A DNA stretch of 64,000 bases, taken from Brugia malayi. Taxonomy: Eukaryota; Nematoda; Chromadorea; Rhabditida; Onchocercidae. This document shows, one piece after another, positions 1 through 11,957 of this stretch; within the stretch, counting starts at the first letter, position 1, and every line of letters starts with the position of its first letter. Location of the stretch: assembly GCF_000002995.4 (NCBI RefSeq), contig NW_025062477.1:6978649-7042648 (forward strand). The letters are read 5' to 3'. The notes under the pieces were generated by a model. That model was not told the origin of the DNA and made no database searches. It worked only from the letters and a program-made list of their open reading frames with translations. Both the position numbers and the translations under genes were made by a program.

Positions 1-1
1 A

Positions 2-2518
2 CGGGCAGCAGGAGTCAAATTGAAGCGAGCAGAAGCTAGCAGGAAACAATCTTTCAATCTTTATACCCGAGAGGCTGGAAAAGGAGAACTTGAAGTAACG
101 GTAGAAGGACCATCAAAAGCCGAATTACAGTTCCATGAACATGAGGTGAAATTTTTTTGCGCAGAAATAGGAATTTGATAATGTAATTACCGAAGCAAAC
201 AGTGTCAAGAACACATGGTACTTTTTTTCTGCTCCAGCAAGTTTTGCTGAGGACTACAGTAAGATTACAACAACTTCAGATAGCAGGAAAAAACTTGTAA
301 ATGATGCCGTGTGCCGTCCGGAGTTTTTGTCGGGTTTCTCGGGTTTTTGGTTTCCTTTTTGACAAGTTTAATAAATTCTTTGCAGTTTTGTTGGTTTCTT
401 AATTATTAAATCTAAAAATTTTAGAATTACTAATCTGAATGCAGAATGACTTTTGACCACCATTTTTCAGGATGGAAATTGCCATTTCGATTATAAAGTT
501 GCGAAGCCAGGAGAATACCTTATATCAGTCAAATTCAATGCTGAGCATATACCGGATTCACCATTCAAAGTTCACAATTCTCACTTCGTTTAAATTTTTA
601 GATTATTGGAAATTATAGTTTGATCATATATGATGGAATGATTCGTTATTTTGTAATCTTATGCCAGTTTTGGTTTTTGAGGTGTTTATTGCTCCTGCAG
701 CTGGGGAAGCCCGCTGCTTGGAATTACTATCACTCTCGGATTCTGGAACACCAGGTGAAATATGTGCTATTATGATAAATAGGAATGGTGCAAAAGGTCA
801 TCTTAAAGCAAAGCTTTATACACCGGCCAACAAGATTGAAGCAGTCGATGTCCTCCCAGTTGAGGGAAGCGATTTGTGCTGCGTCCGATTCATTCCTTCA
901 GAGGTTTTCTTTTTTGTTTTTATGTTTTTTTTTTTTTTTTTTTATTTTTGTTTTTGTTCATTTTTAGTTTTGTATGATATTAGGATGATAAATGTCTCTT
1001 TTCCATATATTCTAAGAAACCTCACATTTATTCTTGCTTTTAATTAACAGTTTCTAGACTGGAGACTATTACGTTGATGTAACGCTTGATGGTGCACCTA
1101 TGCATGACTCACCTTTCTGTTTCCGAATTGGCACAAATGGCGATAATGATCCATCAATAATAACTGTGACTGGCGACGGTATTCACGGTGGTCAAACTGG
1201 CCAAATCTGTACATTTATTATCAATACTTATAATGCTGGAGCAGGACTTCTCCATATTCTGATTAGTGGACCATCAAAAGTTACTATGAATGCATGTGAA
1301 GTTAGCGTTTATTCATTTTCATTTCATTTCGCTGTTAGTCATTTTCAAGCAGGTAAAATTATTGGTGGATTTTTGTAAACCACCGATCACTGTTGGAAGA
1401 TATTCTTTCCTAATCAGATTTCTATGTTTCATAATTTTCTTCGGAGATATCCAGAATTTAATAATTTGAATAATGTTAATAAGTGATCAGAAAAAAGTGG
1501 AACCTATTGCGATTCGGCAAGTTATATTTGTTTTTATGTCAACATTATTCCAGTCATCATCCAATTTTCAACTAATGATTATTTGTTTTTCATGTGGAAC
1601 AAGGCTACAAAGTGTTCTACGTTGCAGCAGTTCCTGGACCCTACTATGTGACTATCAAATATTCAGGTTTTTTTTTTTTTTATTTTTCGCAATGATATCA
1701 GATTTAGAGACCTAAAATTACTTTAAATTTTGTGTTCAGTTATTTTTCACACTTTTGTAACTATCATCTTATATCCCTTTTCTCTGGCTTGTATCTTTAA
1801 CTTGTATCCTTTTATAGGTGTTCATATTCCTAGTTCCCCGTTCAAGGTAGTTGTGGAAGGTAAAAAACTTGATGATGGCAAACCAGACTTTTCATTAATC
1901 AAGGTTATTTTTCCTTCATTCTGTTTTATCATTAATTTATAGCTAAAGGAACAAACAATTGATGGTATTTTTTTTAATCTTTGAAAAGAAATATAAGGGA
2001 ATATTTTAGATTGATGCGTTCCCTAAAATTAAGAAAGAAGTAGTTCATCGAGTTCCAATTCTTTCCGGAGATGCGAACAAAGTTATAGTGAAGGGTTCTG
2101 GTCTCAGTAAATTTTTTCCTGGTCAGTCGGCGGTCTTCAATGTCGACACTGGTCTCGCAGGTTTGTTTTTTCTTGATAAGTGCTTTAAATATGCAAGCTT
2201 TTTTTATATAAACGATAGATGGCCATTATGTAGAGCTGGTAAAGAAAGAATATCATAGTAGTATTTATGGATATTTCAATTTCAAAGAATAGTGAATTCG
2301 GGAAGTAACTGATAAAGTTAACAACTTGTTAAGGAGACAATATTTTGTATGTTGGTCTACTTACATCGAAGGGACCTTGTGAACAAGTTGCACTACAACA
2401 TCTTGGTAATGGCCAATATGTAGTCAAGTATCTTATTCAGGAAGAGGTCAAAGGTTTTATTTATATCAAATACGGCGATGTGGATGTGCCAGGCTCACCG
2501 TTTGCTGTTTCCTTTTAA
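2..2518 (+). CDS. fln-1: Filamin, C-terminal immunoglobulin-like repeats (partial, 5' end outside window)
   Basis: Filamins are rod-like actin crosslinkers made of an actin-binding head and many Ig-like repeats, with the last repeat used for dimerisation. Only the 3' end is here. Exons I read: 2-145, 471-569, 682-903, 1058-1300, about 1604-1666, 1818-1903, 2010-2160 and 2334-2518. They encode successive filamin repeats with the hallmark ends [31 protein letters not shown] and finally [10 protein letters not shown] before TAA. Repeat interiors such as [18 protein letters not shown] and [12 protein letters not shown] are also diagnostic. All junctions keep phase except 1300/1604, where the donor is uncertain: GAA|GTTAGC at 1300, or GCAT|GTGAAG ending at 1294, which restores phase but drops a few conserved residues. 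The short linker before the last repeat and the immediate stop agree with a C-terminal dimerisation repeat. Family assignment is firm; orthology to C. elegans fln-1 is inference. Confidence 0.92.
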
Positions 2519-5022
2519 GCATCTTTTAAATTTCCGTTGTTTTAAAACGGTATTTGTGACAATTCACTGCACTTAGTTCGTGTGTGAGTGGTTCCCTGTT
2601 AATTTATTTCACAGAATTTGCAGCAGTTTTTTCTAAAATGGATTGCATTCTGTACCATTAATATTATAAACTTTGTAACATATGCTTTTGCCTAAATCAT
2701 TTATTGGCTATAATTTCTTCATCGATGTTACGGAAGGACAGTGCATTTATGACTTTTTTTTCACGAATTTGTTATTCATAAGTCATCTTTTAAATTAAAA
2801 AAACTCCCGTTTAAACTCTTGTTTTTATAATGAAGTATTTCCTGTTCATGTTGTTGACCACAAACAATGCAGGAAGTAAAGGATGCAATATCATTTAAAA
2901 ATATCCCGCATGTTTATTTTTTCTCTCTATTTAATTTTAAAATAAGTTAAGTAATGATACAGTTGTTTGGTTTTTCCTAGGATTAAATATGTTGCTGGAG
3001 GTGTGTAGTCCATTATTCTAGACATGAAAAACAAGTCGAGAACAAAGAATAACTTGTTTTGATGTTCCAAACTTTCCTTCAAGATATTTAGCTGTAAATA
3101 TTTTGATATTTAGCTCACGAGGGTTATTTTTCACTCAGAACTGACTGTAAAGTGAATTTAGGCTTCTATTGAAGAATTAACTTTTACGATGGAACACTAC
3201 TTAGTGGTTTCGTCCCCCTCCAACTCATTCCAAAACTACCTGAGTCATAATATTTCGTTGTTATTCTTTATCTCATAGTATCTTTTTTATACAACTTCCC
3301 CTAGATTACAGTGAGGTCAAATTCCTTTCAAAATGAAAATGATATTCTTGGACGTATGGTTAGTTCCATTTCATCTTCTGTTGTTGAATGCTGTTGAGTA
3401 GTTTGACCAAATATTGGAAACAAAATAGCGGTCTGATTTCGATAACCCGAAAAAATGCTTTGTTGCAGTTGATCCCGAAGTAATGTATTGTCTTATTTCC
3501 AGCAAAATCTTGTTTCATCATAAATGACATCTGAGTCAGCACTTAAAAAATTTTTTCCGTTATCTTTAAATCAAAAATTCCTTTTCTGACGATTTGGATG
3601 GAGGTTTATAACAGAAAAGGAATTTCGGAAGGCATGTCGGATTTTGCTGAATATAAAGTCGAGGACTAAGTATTTTGAGTCAAGAAAATTGTAAAACAGA
3701 CCCTTTTGATCACATTGGAATCATCTTCCCCTTTGAAATATTATAAGCAAAATTCTCGTATTCCTTCCTCGCTTTCCCGCTGAAACTTCAAAGGACTGGC
3801 AGATTTCCATTAGCTTCCAGTGAATATGATTATAATTCTTCTACTTTGATAATCAAAAGATGCAGATAAAAGCTATAAAATGTTGAAGAAGTAACATGAT
3901 TTATGCATTTTCAACATGTTTTTCAAGGTGAAATGAGCTCTTCTTGGTTTAATTTGAAAATACTTCGTGTGTATTATTTTGTGTGACATTAAAATCGTAT
4001 GTACATGAACATCCCTCGCTAAATTAATTGCAGTCATGGCTTAAATTGTTTTAAATCTCTAATTATGATTACAAATTAATTACAAACCAGGTGCAAACTG
4101 TCCACAAACTACATGCAAATCAATTACGAACTGTTTGCAAACATGCTTCATTTCATGTATTAAAAAAAGAAATTTTCTGTGCTACTAATGTTTCAGCAAA
4201 CAGTTCAAACAAAGCAAGGTGGGAAAATCCGTGGAAAAAAAAAAAAAGAAAAATTGAGAAAAGAAGCTGTACAAGGAGTTCACAAAATTCTTTTTTTTTT
4301 TGAATAAAGTTTTGACTAAACATTTCTAGAATATATATGCATTGCACTGAGAATAACTCAGCAATTATTGCTTTCGTTTTCTCTACTTTTTAAGATAACA
4401 AATTCACTGCAAACAGATTCATGGATAGATCATTTACCGTATTATGTGTACGACAGAATAAAATTAAAAAATAGAGTAAGAAGTAAATTTGCTAAAATGA
4501 CGGGTCAAATAAACCATATTCATACAGATTGTTTCAATTTGTTTTACATTACTATTAAAGATAAGCTAAGGAAACATCTTTTATCATTTCTTCGCTATTT
4601 ATTGCTAATTTCTTGAATTATCTAAATTTTTAGCGCAGATTAAACAACTGAAGTAGTGACATCGCCACAAATGGACAACTCCCGACTCAGCATTTCATCA
4701 CCTCAGGAGTTTAATTTGTATCAAAAAACCTCTTCAAACTCTTTTAAATTATTAAAATCAGACGGGCTTTATTTCGCAAGCAGCATACACCACTATTCAG
4801 AGATATCGCAAAGTGGGATTTTGCCTGCCTCTGTTTTATTGTTTCTTAAAGATGTAGAAGCCTCTAAATCCATGCTTTTTTGGACTTTTCAAGACTTCCA
4901 CTTTCTTTAGCTTGCTCGTCTCGTCGACACCTTTCTATGTTCGCACTTGGAAGCACTTAATCCGATTTGAGAAATAAAATTTGCTATAAAACTGAAACTC
5001 TAAATTAAATTAGTGTATAGAA

Positions 5023-5058
<36 letters not shown>

Positions 5059-5798
5059 TGTTAACTGTCCATTTTCAAAATCTCACCCTCCATGAGCACT
5101 TGATTCCCTATCACCTCTTTGTTTCATTATTTTTCAGATACTCGAATCACTTGCCGCAACATTTTATGGTTCTAGATGTGATATAAGCAGTTAACTGAGG
5201 TTTAAAACACAAGGATTCTTAAAAATATTTGATTTTCGGCTTGATTCATAACGCCTCTAATTTCCAAACTTATCACTAATCTATACTTGTAACATACATA
5301 ATATGCCTGAGAAATATTTTCTTCAGATAGATTCAATCTCGTAAAATCCTCCTAATGCTTAGTCATATCACCATTTTTCAGACTTCTTCCTCAAAATATA
5401 ATTAAAAATTTATATTCGATCTAAGCGATTTCTTGAATGTTTTGTTAAGGCCAAGTTATTCTCACGACCACAATACTATAAAATAAGTGTAGTAATGGTT
5501 GAAAAAAGAAACCAGTCAAATTTGTTGGTTCAGCAATGCCGTTTATTAAAAAAGAAAAAGGAACAACTTTAGCAGGACAACTATTTAGAACTGAAATAAA
5601 CAATGAAAGAAATCCGTAGTAGTTACACAGTCTGCTTAATAATTTTAAATGATTCCCCCAAAATTTTAAGCTGAAGGGACTCGGAATCTTTTAGTCATCT
5701 CATTTCGTTTCTCTGAAATATAAGGCAAGGATACCTTGCCATTCGTTAGTTATTTTAAAATACTATACAAGAAAAAAGAACATATTTAGAAAATATAT
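2519..5798. other. Intergenic spacer between converging filamin and Herp genes
   Basis: This AT-rich stretch separates two genes that point toward each other. I found no exon with good codon use and paired splice sites. It should hold both 3' UTRs. An AATAAA lies at 4303-4308 on the plus strand, rather far from the filamin stop. On the minus strand an AATAAA lies at 5542-5547, about 250 bases after the Herp stop, and is a reasonable Herp poly(A) signal. A TA microsatellite is at 5025-5056. Confidence 0.6.
5025..5056. repeat. (TA)n microsatellite
   Basis: About 16 uninterrupted TA units lie in the spacer between filamin and the Herp gene. No function is implied. Confidence 0.95.
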
Positions 5799-8481
5799 TT
5801 AATTGATATTAACAGGTAGTGGATTGTCCGGGATAAGTGATGAGAAAAAGGATGTGATGAACGTGTAGCAAGTGCTCCAGAAAACGACCCACGCAGTCGG
5901 TTCTCGTGGTTCCTCTTCAATTCCAGTCGCCAATACTTCGTTTGTGTCCTCTGTACCATAATCTTGATTGGCATCGGCCTGGAGTGGCCAAAGGATTCGT
6001 TTTATCACAAGGATTTGAAATTTTCTCTGTACTAGTAGTCATTTAAAGCTGTTTTTACTAAAATTTTTAATATTATTTAAAAGATCAATATTATTTAGAG
6101 GATTTATAAATAAAAGAGCACAGTATAATCAATGTTCCATAAATGGTATATTAGTTCCAAATAACTAACAGGTGAAGAAAATAAACATAAGTGTGTAGTT
6201 AGCTGACAATCAAACATTCATTTTCTTCTCACTTATAACATTTGATGTATGTAGAATGCTTCAGACAGTTCCAATGAGAGTGAAATTCTTTTTTGGAAAA
6301 TTTTCTTAAGCTTTGGAATACCTGTTGCGGTTGACGAACATTATCAATGGCAGCAGCAAGTTCTCTATTCGCCCTTTCACGATTATTACGATCACGTCTT
6401 GCTTGGATGAACCAAACCAGCAAGATAAATATCAGTACACCAAAAAATCGTTCCGCAGATGAATACACATATACTAACATTATCAGAAAGCACATCCGGA
6501 TTGCCTAGAATTTTCCATGGTGAATTCTGTAGAAGTTTTTTAGCATATTTTCCGCAGATTTTATCTTCAAATTTTTGCTGCTGATCATTCCCGGAAAAAA
6601 ACTACATCTCAGCGCTGCCGACGAATCTCACGTACCTTGTAAATGACATCTAGAAAGTCTCGTTGCTGACCATCCACATCACCAGCTACTGCTTCTTGAA
6701 CTATACCACCTGCAGCAGGTGCTGCAGCCAAATTTGGTTCACCAGCAAGAGCCTAAAATTCGATAATTTTGAACATCAGATAGTATAATATATGCTTAAG
6801 TCACCTTAGATATAAACTTCGCGTTTATCTATTACTTTGCAATGTACTTGATAGAAATAAAATAAAAAGTTTGAATGGATATATTCCAAATTGGTGCATT
6901 CAAACAGCGAAATAACTAATAAACTTTTTTGGGAATGGAAGATTGAATATATCACGGAATGAAACTGCATTCTAAAAAGTATAACCTCACTTCTGGAAAC
7001 CATACCTCATTTAAAGACCGAGTGTCTCCAACAATGTCTATTATCGCATAAGATGAAAACTGTCCAAGAAATTAAATTAAGAAAAGTGAAATGTGTGGAC
7101 AACTAAAGTCCAAAACATGCCTCAGATTCTTTTATATAGTATAAAAGGAAATCTTTATCATTCATCATTTTATAGATTCGGCATCTAAACGATGTGCAAA
7201 TGCGCAGTATGGAGAAATCAATTTACACACTATATTGATAACAACTGCTGATAGCCTTTTTTAATTCGATTTAAAATGCGTTATTCAAAAAAAGAGAAAC
7301 ACACTTCTTCCGGTTGATTAGCTTGCTGTGGGGGTTGTAGCATTGATTGTTGACTATTGGAATTGTTTTCTAATGCGGATATCATTTGATGCACGCTACA
7401 ACGTATTCAATTTTTATGCAAATGATAATGGTTCTGAAGATGACTAAAGCAAAATCATTTGAACAATTGACAATAGACTATCGTGTCTAAATAATAACAG
7501 AATAAACAGATAATTTTGTCGTTGCATAGGTAAAACCTTTCTTAATATTTGGAAAAGTTTTTTTTTAATTTATGAAAAGGTTTGAAACTCACTAATTGTT
7601 GTATGAAATCATATATGCTTGATATGCGCTTTGAAAGTGAGAACTTGAGGAAACCAGCATTGACTGTGGTGCAGCAAAACGTCCTTGAGCGGCTGTATTA
7701 GCCCATAATGGATATGTGTAAAGTGGGAAAGCACCATTGACATTATGATTTCGTACTTCTGCTGCAGTTCCCAAAGAAGTTAAGCTTGTTCTGTAATACT
7801 ATGGGAACAAATACAATAAAAAATGATAATATTAGTAATACAATTACACCAACAAAACTTCAAAAGATTCTAAAATTTTCCAGAAAAAGAAAAATATTAA
7901 CTGTATACGATTGCTATTACGCCTTCTCAGCATTGCTGCATCCACGTGAGCGTTAAAATCTTTGGGCGGACAAACAAGATGTATCACGTGAACATTTCCA
8001 TCATCAATTGGTCGAAGTTCAAACACTGACTTTAAGGTATGTTCATCATGCAAACAATGTCCAGCATAGATCAAACGCTGTCTTTTAGCTTCCTGGAAAA
8101 ATAATGTTTAAATGAACGTCAAAGACATGATTTTGTAAGGATAACAATGGAGAAATTCGTTATAAGTTTTAAAATCTATCTCCCTTCATTGCCGAATACG
8201 ACTAGGAGCAAATAATTTTCGACTCTTTCCCCATTATCTCATTATCTCTGCGGATTTACTTCTTTTTCTAGCTTTCTGAATTTGAATTTGAAAAATCAAA
8301 CAAACAAAAAGCGCAACTATTATCAGGAGCTACCTACCGGTTTCGAAGGACAATCAACGGCAAGTTTTTCTTTGAGTTGAAGAACAGTCCACGATGAAAG
8401 ACAATTTATGGATAGATCGTCGAATGATTGCAATGCACATCGTATTAACAAACGAATATTTTCATCATTCGATTTAGTCAT
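5799..8481 (-). CDS. HERPUD: Herp-like ER membrane protein with ubiquitin-like domain (HERPUD family)
   Basis: Herp is an ER-stress-induced membrane protein that helps assemble the HRD1/Derlin retrotranslocation complex for ER-associated degradation. Seven exons keep phase: 8338-8481, 7902-8092, 7593-7790, 7305-7395, 6636-6752, 6322-6504 and 5799-5978, giving 367 residues. Residues about 9-95 form a ubiquitin-like fold (IRLLIRCALQSFDDLSI, then WTVLQLKEKLA and QRLIYAGHCLHDEHTLKSVF). A low-complexity middle rich in Asn, Gln, Ser and Ala follows. The family signature is near residue 240 (RDFLDVIYKAIRMCF), leading straight into a hydrophobic hairpin at about 251-278 and an Arg-rich cytosolic stretch. 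The C-terminus is acidic, then hydrophobic, ending SLIPDNPLPVNIN. The start Met at 8479-8481 directly precedes the ubiquitin-like domain. HERPUD1 versus HERPUD2 cannot be separated by eye. It is divergent from Derlin-1. Confidence 0.88.
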
Positions 8482-8560
8482 TTTTCTCCTTAAAACTTAT
8501 ATAAATACATAAATATAAAATATATAAATGCATAAATAAATAAATATATCCGATATTCGG

Positions 8561-8610
8561 CTCAGTCAGTTATAAATCCTATAATCATTTAGGATTGATA
8601 ACTGACTGAG
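8561..8610. repeat. Perfect-to-near-perfect inverted repeat upstream of the Herp start
   Basis: CTCAGTCAGTTAT at 8561-8573 is exactly complementary to ATAACTGACTGAG at 8598-8610. After one mismatch, pairing resumes for seven bases (AATCCTA with TAGGATT) around an 8-base loop. It begins 80 bases upstream of the Herp ATG, so it would be in the 5' UTR or core promoter. It could act as RNA structure, a dimeric factor site or a small MITE-like remnant. Confidence 0.8.
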
Positions 8611-9874
8611 AAAAAAAAAACTAAAAATTAAAATTCAATAATAAATTTTAAATGCATCATGCGCTCTCACACTAACATACAGAAGGCCTATTATGTAAAT
8701 ATCTTCCTATATACCAATATTATGCCTTTTATTTATCAACCCTTTACCGGTTTTTCCCGAAAATTTGTATAAACATATTCAAAATTATATATAGTAGGTG
8801 TGGAAAATGATTATGCAAAAAAAGCATGTAATCAACTAGAAATGTGGAAATAAGGAAAGCTTGGGTTATGTGATACCGTAGTTTGATATAACGTGATTAC
8901 TTCCGAGATAACCAGAAATATTACAAAACATACAATTTGCAAAGATCAATCTCAGAAATTGTAAATGAAAGAAGCAACAATTAGTATTTAAAAAGATTCC
9001 CTTCTACCAAATATTCTGTAAGGGTGAAATATGTCAAACGTTCTGCACCCCTCGTTTAAAACGCTTCACGATACTTACTATGAACTATACATTTTAAATG
9101 GCCATATCATACGAGTATATTACCCAAAACTGTATGGCACAACATTCAATACAATTTCCAGGAATATTTTTATAAATATTTTCTTGAAGAGAAAAAAGTG
9201 AAATGAAAACAAGAACTGAAGAAAAACTAGTTTTAGAAGGACCTAACAAAGCATCACACAATTTACAACTGCGATAGAGTCATTCCAACAAGAAATTCCA
9301 TTATAGAAAATCTTACAGAAATCTTGCCAAAATTATTTGAATGTTATCAACTCGTACCTGTCACATACTAAATCCGATCAAAATATGCAATTTAAATCAT
9401 TTTGTTCAAAAGCAAAAATTTATTTAGGAAATACTAAGACACTAGTAATTTACATATTCAAATTGCTTACATATTAAATTAATGTAAGACTACCTTTGTT
9501 AGATATTTCTAAATATATGTTACTTGTCATTCCCATCTTCAGTTAATAGCTGGAATTAAAGAACTAATAAATATTCATTGACTCATTCATATTCAAGCGA
9601 CAGTATAATTATAATACGAAATAGTAAAGAGTTTTAAGGCTGGAAAAATGCAATAATCTAGTGATGTTCTTCCATGAGTTTAATAGGAATTAGGATAATC
9701 TTGCAATGCACGACTAGGAAAACAGGGCAATTAGCAGTACATTTGCTTTAAAAGGTTCCTTAGAATGGAAAATCAAGAATGCAAAACGGAAGAGAATCAC
9801 ACCAACAAAGTCTTTCGGCCGCTGTCAGGAGACTGGTCAAGTCACACCCTGCACTCCCGCCCATCAAAATGTGA

Positions 9875-9953
9875 CACGTGAGATAAGGTAAAGTATGACC
9901 CGTCCTTAGCAGATTTTCAATTTTCTGTGGTAGGCTATGGGTAAGTGACGTGA
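9875..9953. promoter_or_regulatory. Possible unfolded-protein-response elements (CACGTG and TGACGTGA)
   Basis: CACGTG at 9875-9880 and TGACGTGA at 9946-9953 lie about 420-500 bases upstream of the Derlin-1 ATG. TGACGTG(G/A) is the established core of the metazoan UPRE recognised by XBP1 and ATF6-type bZIP factors. The match and the ERAD identity of both flanking genes are seen; binding and regulation are inference. An 8-base match can arise by chance. Confidence 0.3.
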
Positions 9954-10371
9954 TTTGAGACGTAGACGTGTTGCTGTGCGCGATGTGTTTACACTTAGAT
10001 ATTCAGTAGTTATTGCTTGACAAAACTTGCTTTTATACTTTTTCACTATCTCATTTTTCTCAAGAGAGCATGACGTATTAAGGTAAGCATGGCGTATTCG
10101 GGTAAAAAAATGATGGTTAGTTCTCCCTTCTGAAACTAAGCGACTCATCATTTTTTGTCAGCTAGCCTCTTAAACTCTTAAATTTTAAATGCGTTTTCAG
10201 TTTAATTCGGCGGTCAGTTTTTTAAATCCAATAATCATTAGTTTTGATTGAGAGTGGAATTTCATGCTGATCTGTTATGAATATATTTCAAGACATGGTG
10301 TTTCAAACAATACTGATAGATATTTCGTCCGCATTGATGTCTAATTCCGCTTCAGATAGTTTTGATACGGA

Positions 10372-11957
10372 ATGTCTGAATTCTCGGACTGGTATTTTGG
10401 TGTACCAGAAATCACCAGATACTGGTTTACCGGAAGTGTCGTTTTGCCGCTATTAGGCCGATTTGGTTTGTTTAGCCCCAGCTTAATGCTTCTTGAATGG
10501 AATCTATTTTTCCACAAATTTCAGGTTTGTGTTTTCAATAGGACCTTTGGAATATGTTTTAATTCAATTTATATTGATTAAAGCTACAATCAAGAATTAA
10601 TGCTGTGTTTCGAACAAGGAATTTTGGAGGATGACACACCTGTATTCTTTTGTCATTATAATAGTCACCACCACAAAATGAAAGGAAGGAATTTATCCCA
10701 TATTATGTGTTTTCCTTAGAAAACATTATATACTGTTTCAGATATGGCGACCAGTGACAGCATTATTTTATTATCCATTAACACCTTCATCGGGTTTTCA
10801 CTGGTTATTAATGCTGTACTTCATGTATAATTATTCTCGTAGCATTGAAACTGGACTCTTTGATGGTCGACCAGCAGACTATCTTTCAATGCTTATTTTC
10901 AACTGGATCATCTGCACCGTTAGTTTTTCACGCAGCTGAGAGCCATAACCATTATAAATGTAAAGTGAAAGGTCCGAAGAATAATTTTTATAGGCTTCAG
11001 AAGAGTTTTATGAAGTTTTTTTATAAGTACCGATTTATAACCGCCGGTACCATAATTTGAAAACATCTGTAATATAATATTCTGCAAGGTCATTGAACAA
11101 TTTTTCTGTTACTGCAGCTGCAGTTAGAATATTTTGGACTTTTCTAAATTACCTGATACCATCAAATCCATAATAAAAATCAGAGTTACAACTTCTGTCA
11201 TATTCCTTTTTAGATAATATGTCTGGCGGCTGGTGTGTATTTTCTTCTGGAACCATTGGTTCTTAGTGTGTTGTACGTATGGTGCCAGATAAACAGAGAC
11301 CAAATTGTACAGTTTTGGTTTGGAACACAATTTAAAGCGATGTATTTGCCATGGATACTTGTCGGTTTCAATATAGTTCTTCGAGGAGGTGGTATGAATG
11401 AACTAATCGGGATTCTCGTTGGACATGCTTACTATTTCATAACATTCAAATACCCGCAGGATTTTGGTGGTCGCAGTTTTTTACAAACACCACAAATCTT
11501 GTAAGTTCCATACACAGTTATGGGTGGCCTGTGGTCTTGTTACCCTAATTTAATTATTTATACTGGCTTCTAAAAATTTACTACCAAAAAACCTTCCTAT
11601 GGTATGAAAATTCTTAACTTCTTACCAATTTGAAGTTCATTTTTTCTATACGACATTCTCTAATATCTCGATTAGATTTGATCATTGATTTTTCCGCGTT
11701 ATTAATATTCATATAATTTATACATTGTGCTTTCCTTTTCCTAATTCATTTAACAACACAAATCAGCGATTAACTGATTTCTTGGGTCTTAAATAATTTT
11801 AGTTCTAACTTTTTGTAGGTACAGATGGTTCCCAAGTCGGACCAACGTCGTCCATGGATTTGGTCAAGTGCCATCATATAGAAGAACAAACATAGGTGAC
11901 GGTAGAGCAGTTAGACATAACTGGGGGCAGGGCCGTCCGTTGGGTGGTCCAGACTGA
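10372..11957 (+). CDS. cup-2: Derlin-1, ER-associated degradation channel protein
   Basis: Derlins are inactive rhomboid-like membrane proteins that thin the ER membrane and help move misfolded proteins to the cytosol for p97/proteasome degradation. Four exons, 10372-10524, 10742-10918, 11214-11500 and 11819-11957, keep phase and give 251 residues, the same length as human Derlin-1. Seen: an N-terminal WYFGVPEITRYWF segment, the WR motif at residues 53-54 in the first loop, the highly conserved ETGLFDGRPADY, the NRDQIVQFWFGTQFKAMYLPW block, a Gly-rich helix (NELIGILVGHAYYF) and LYRWFPS. The tail RHNWGQGRPLGG fits the SHP box by which Derlin-1 binds p97/Cdc48. The start is the first ATG and aligns with the family N-terminus. 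The symbol follows the C. elegans Derlin-1 gene and is inferred. It is divergent from the Herp gene. Confidence 0.97.

Larger units (their letters stand above)
8482..10371. promoter_or_regulatory. Shared upstream interval between divergent Herp and Derlin-1 genes
   Basis: This 1.9-kb non-coding stretch contains the 5' flanks of both ERAD genes. The side next to Herp is AT-rich low-complexity sequence with a strong inverted repeat at 8561-8610. The part at about 9780-9975 is clearly richer in GC than its surroundings and contains a CACGTG (9875-9880) and a TGACGTGA (9946-9953). I saw no believable gene: the 81-codon minus ORF at 9906-10151 has no family resemblance or splice context. Promoter function is inferred from position. 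Confidence 0.5.

Noticed and set aside
4091..4910. Several 70-84 codon ORFs in the filamin-Herp spacer
   Set aside because: No motif, no splice context, and ORFs of this size occur on both strands of the same spacer.
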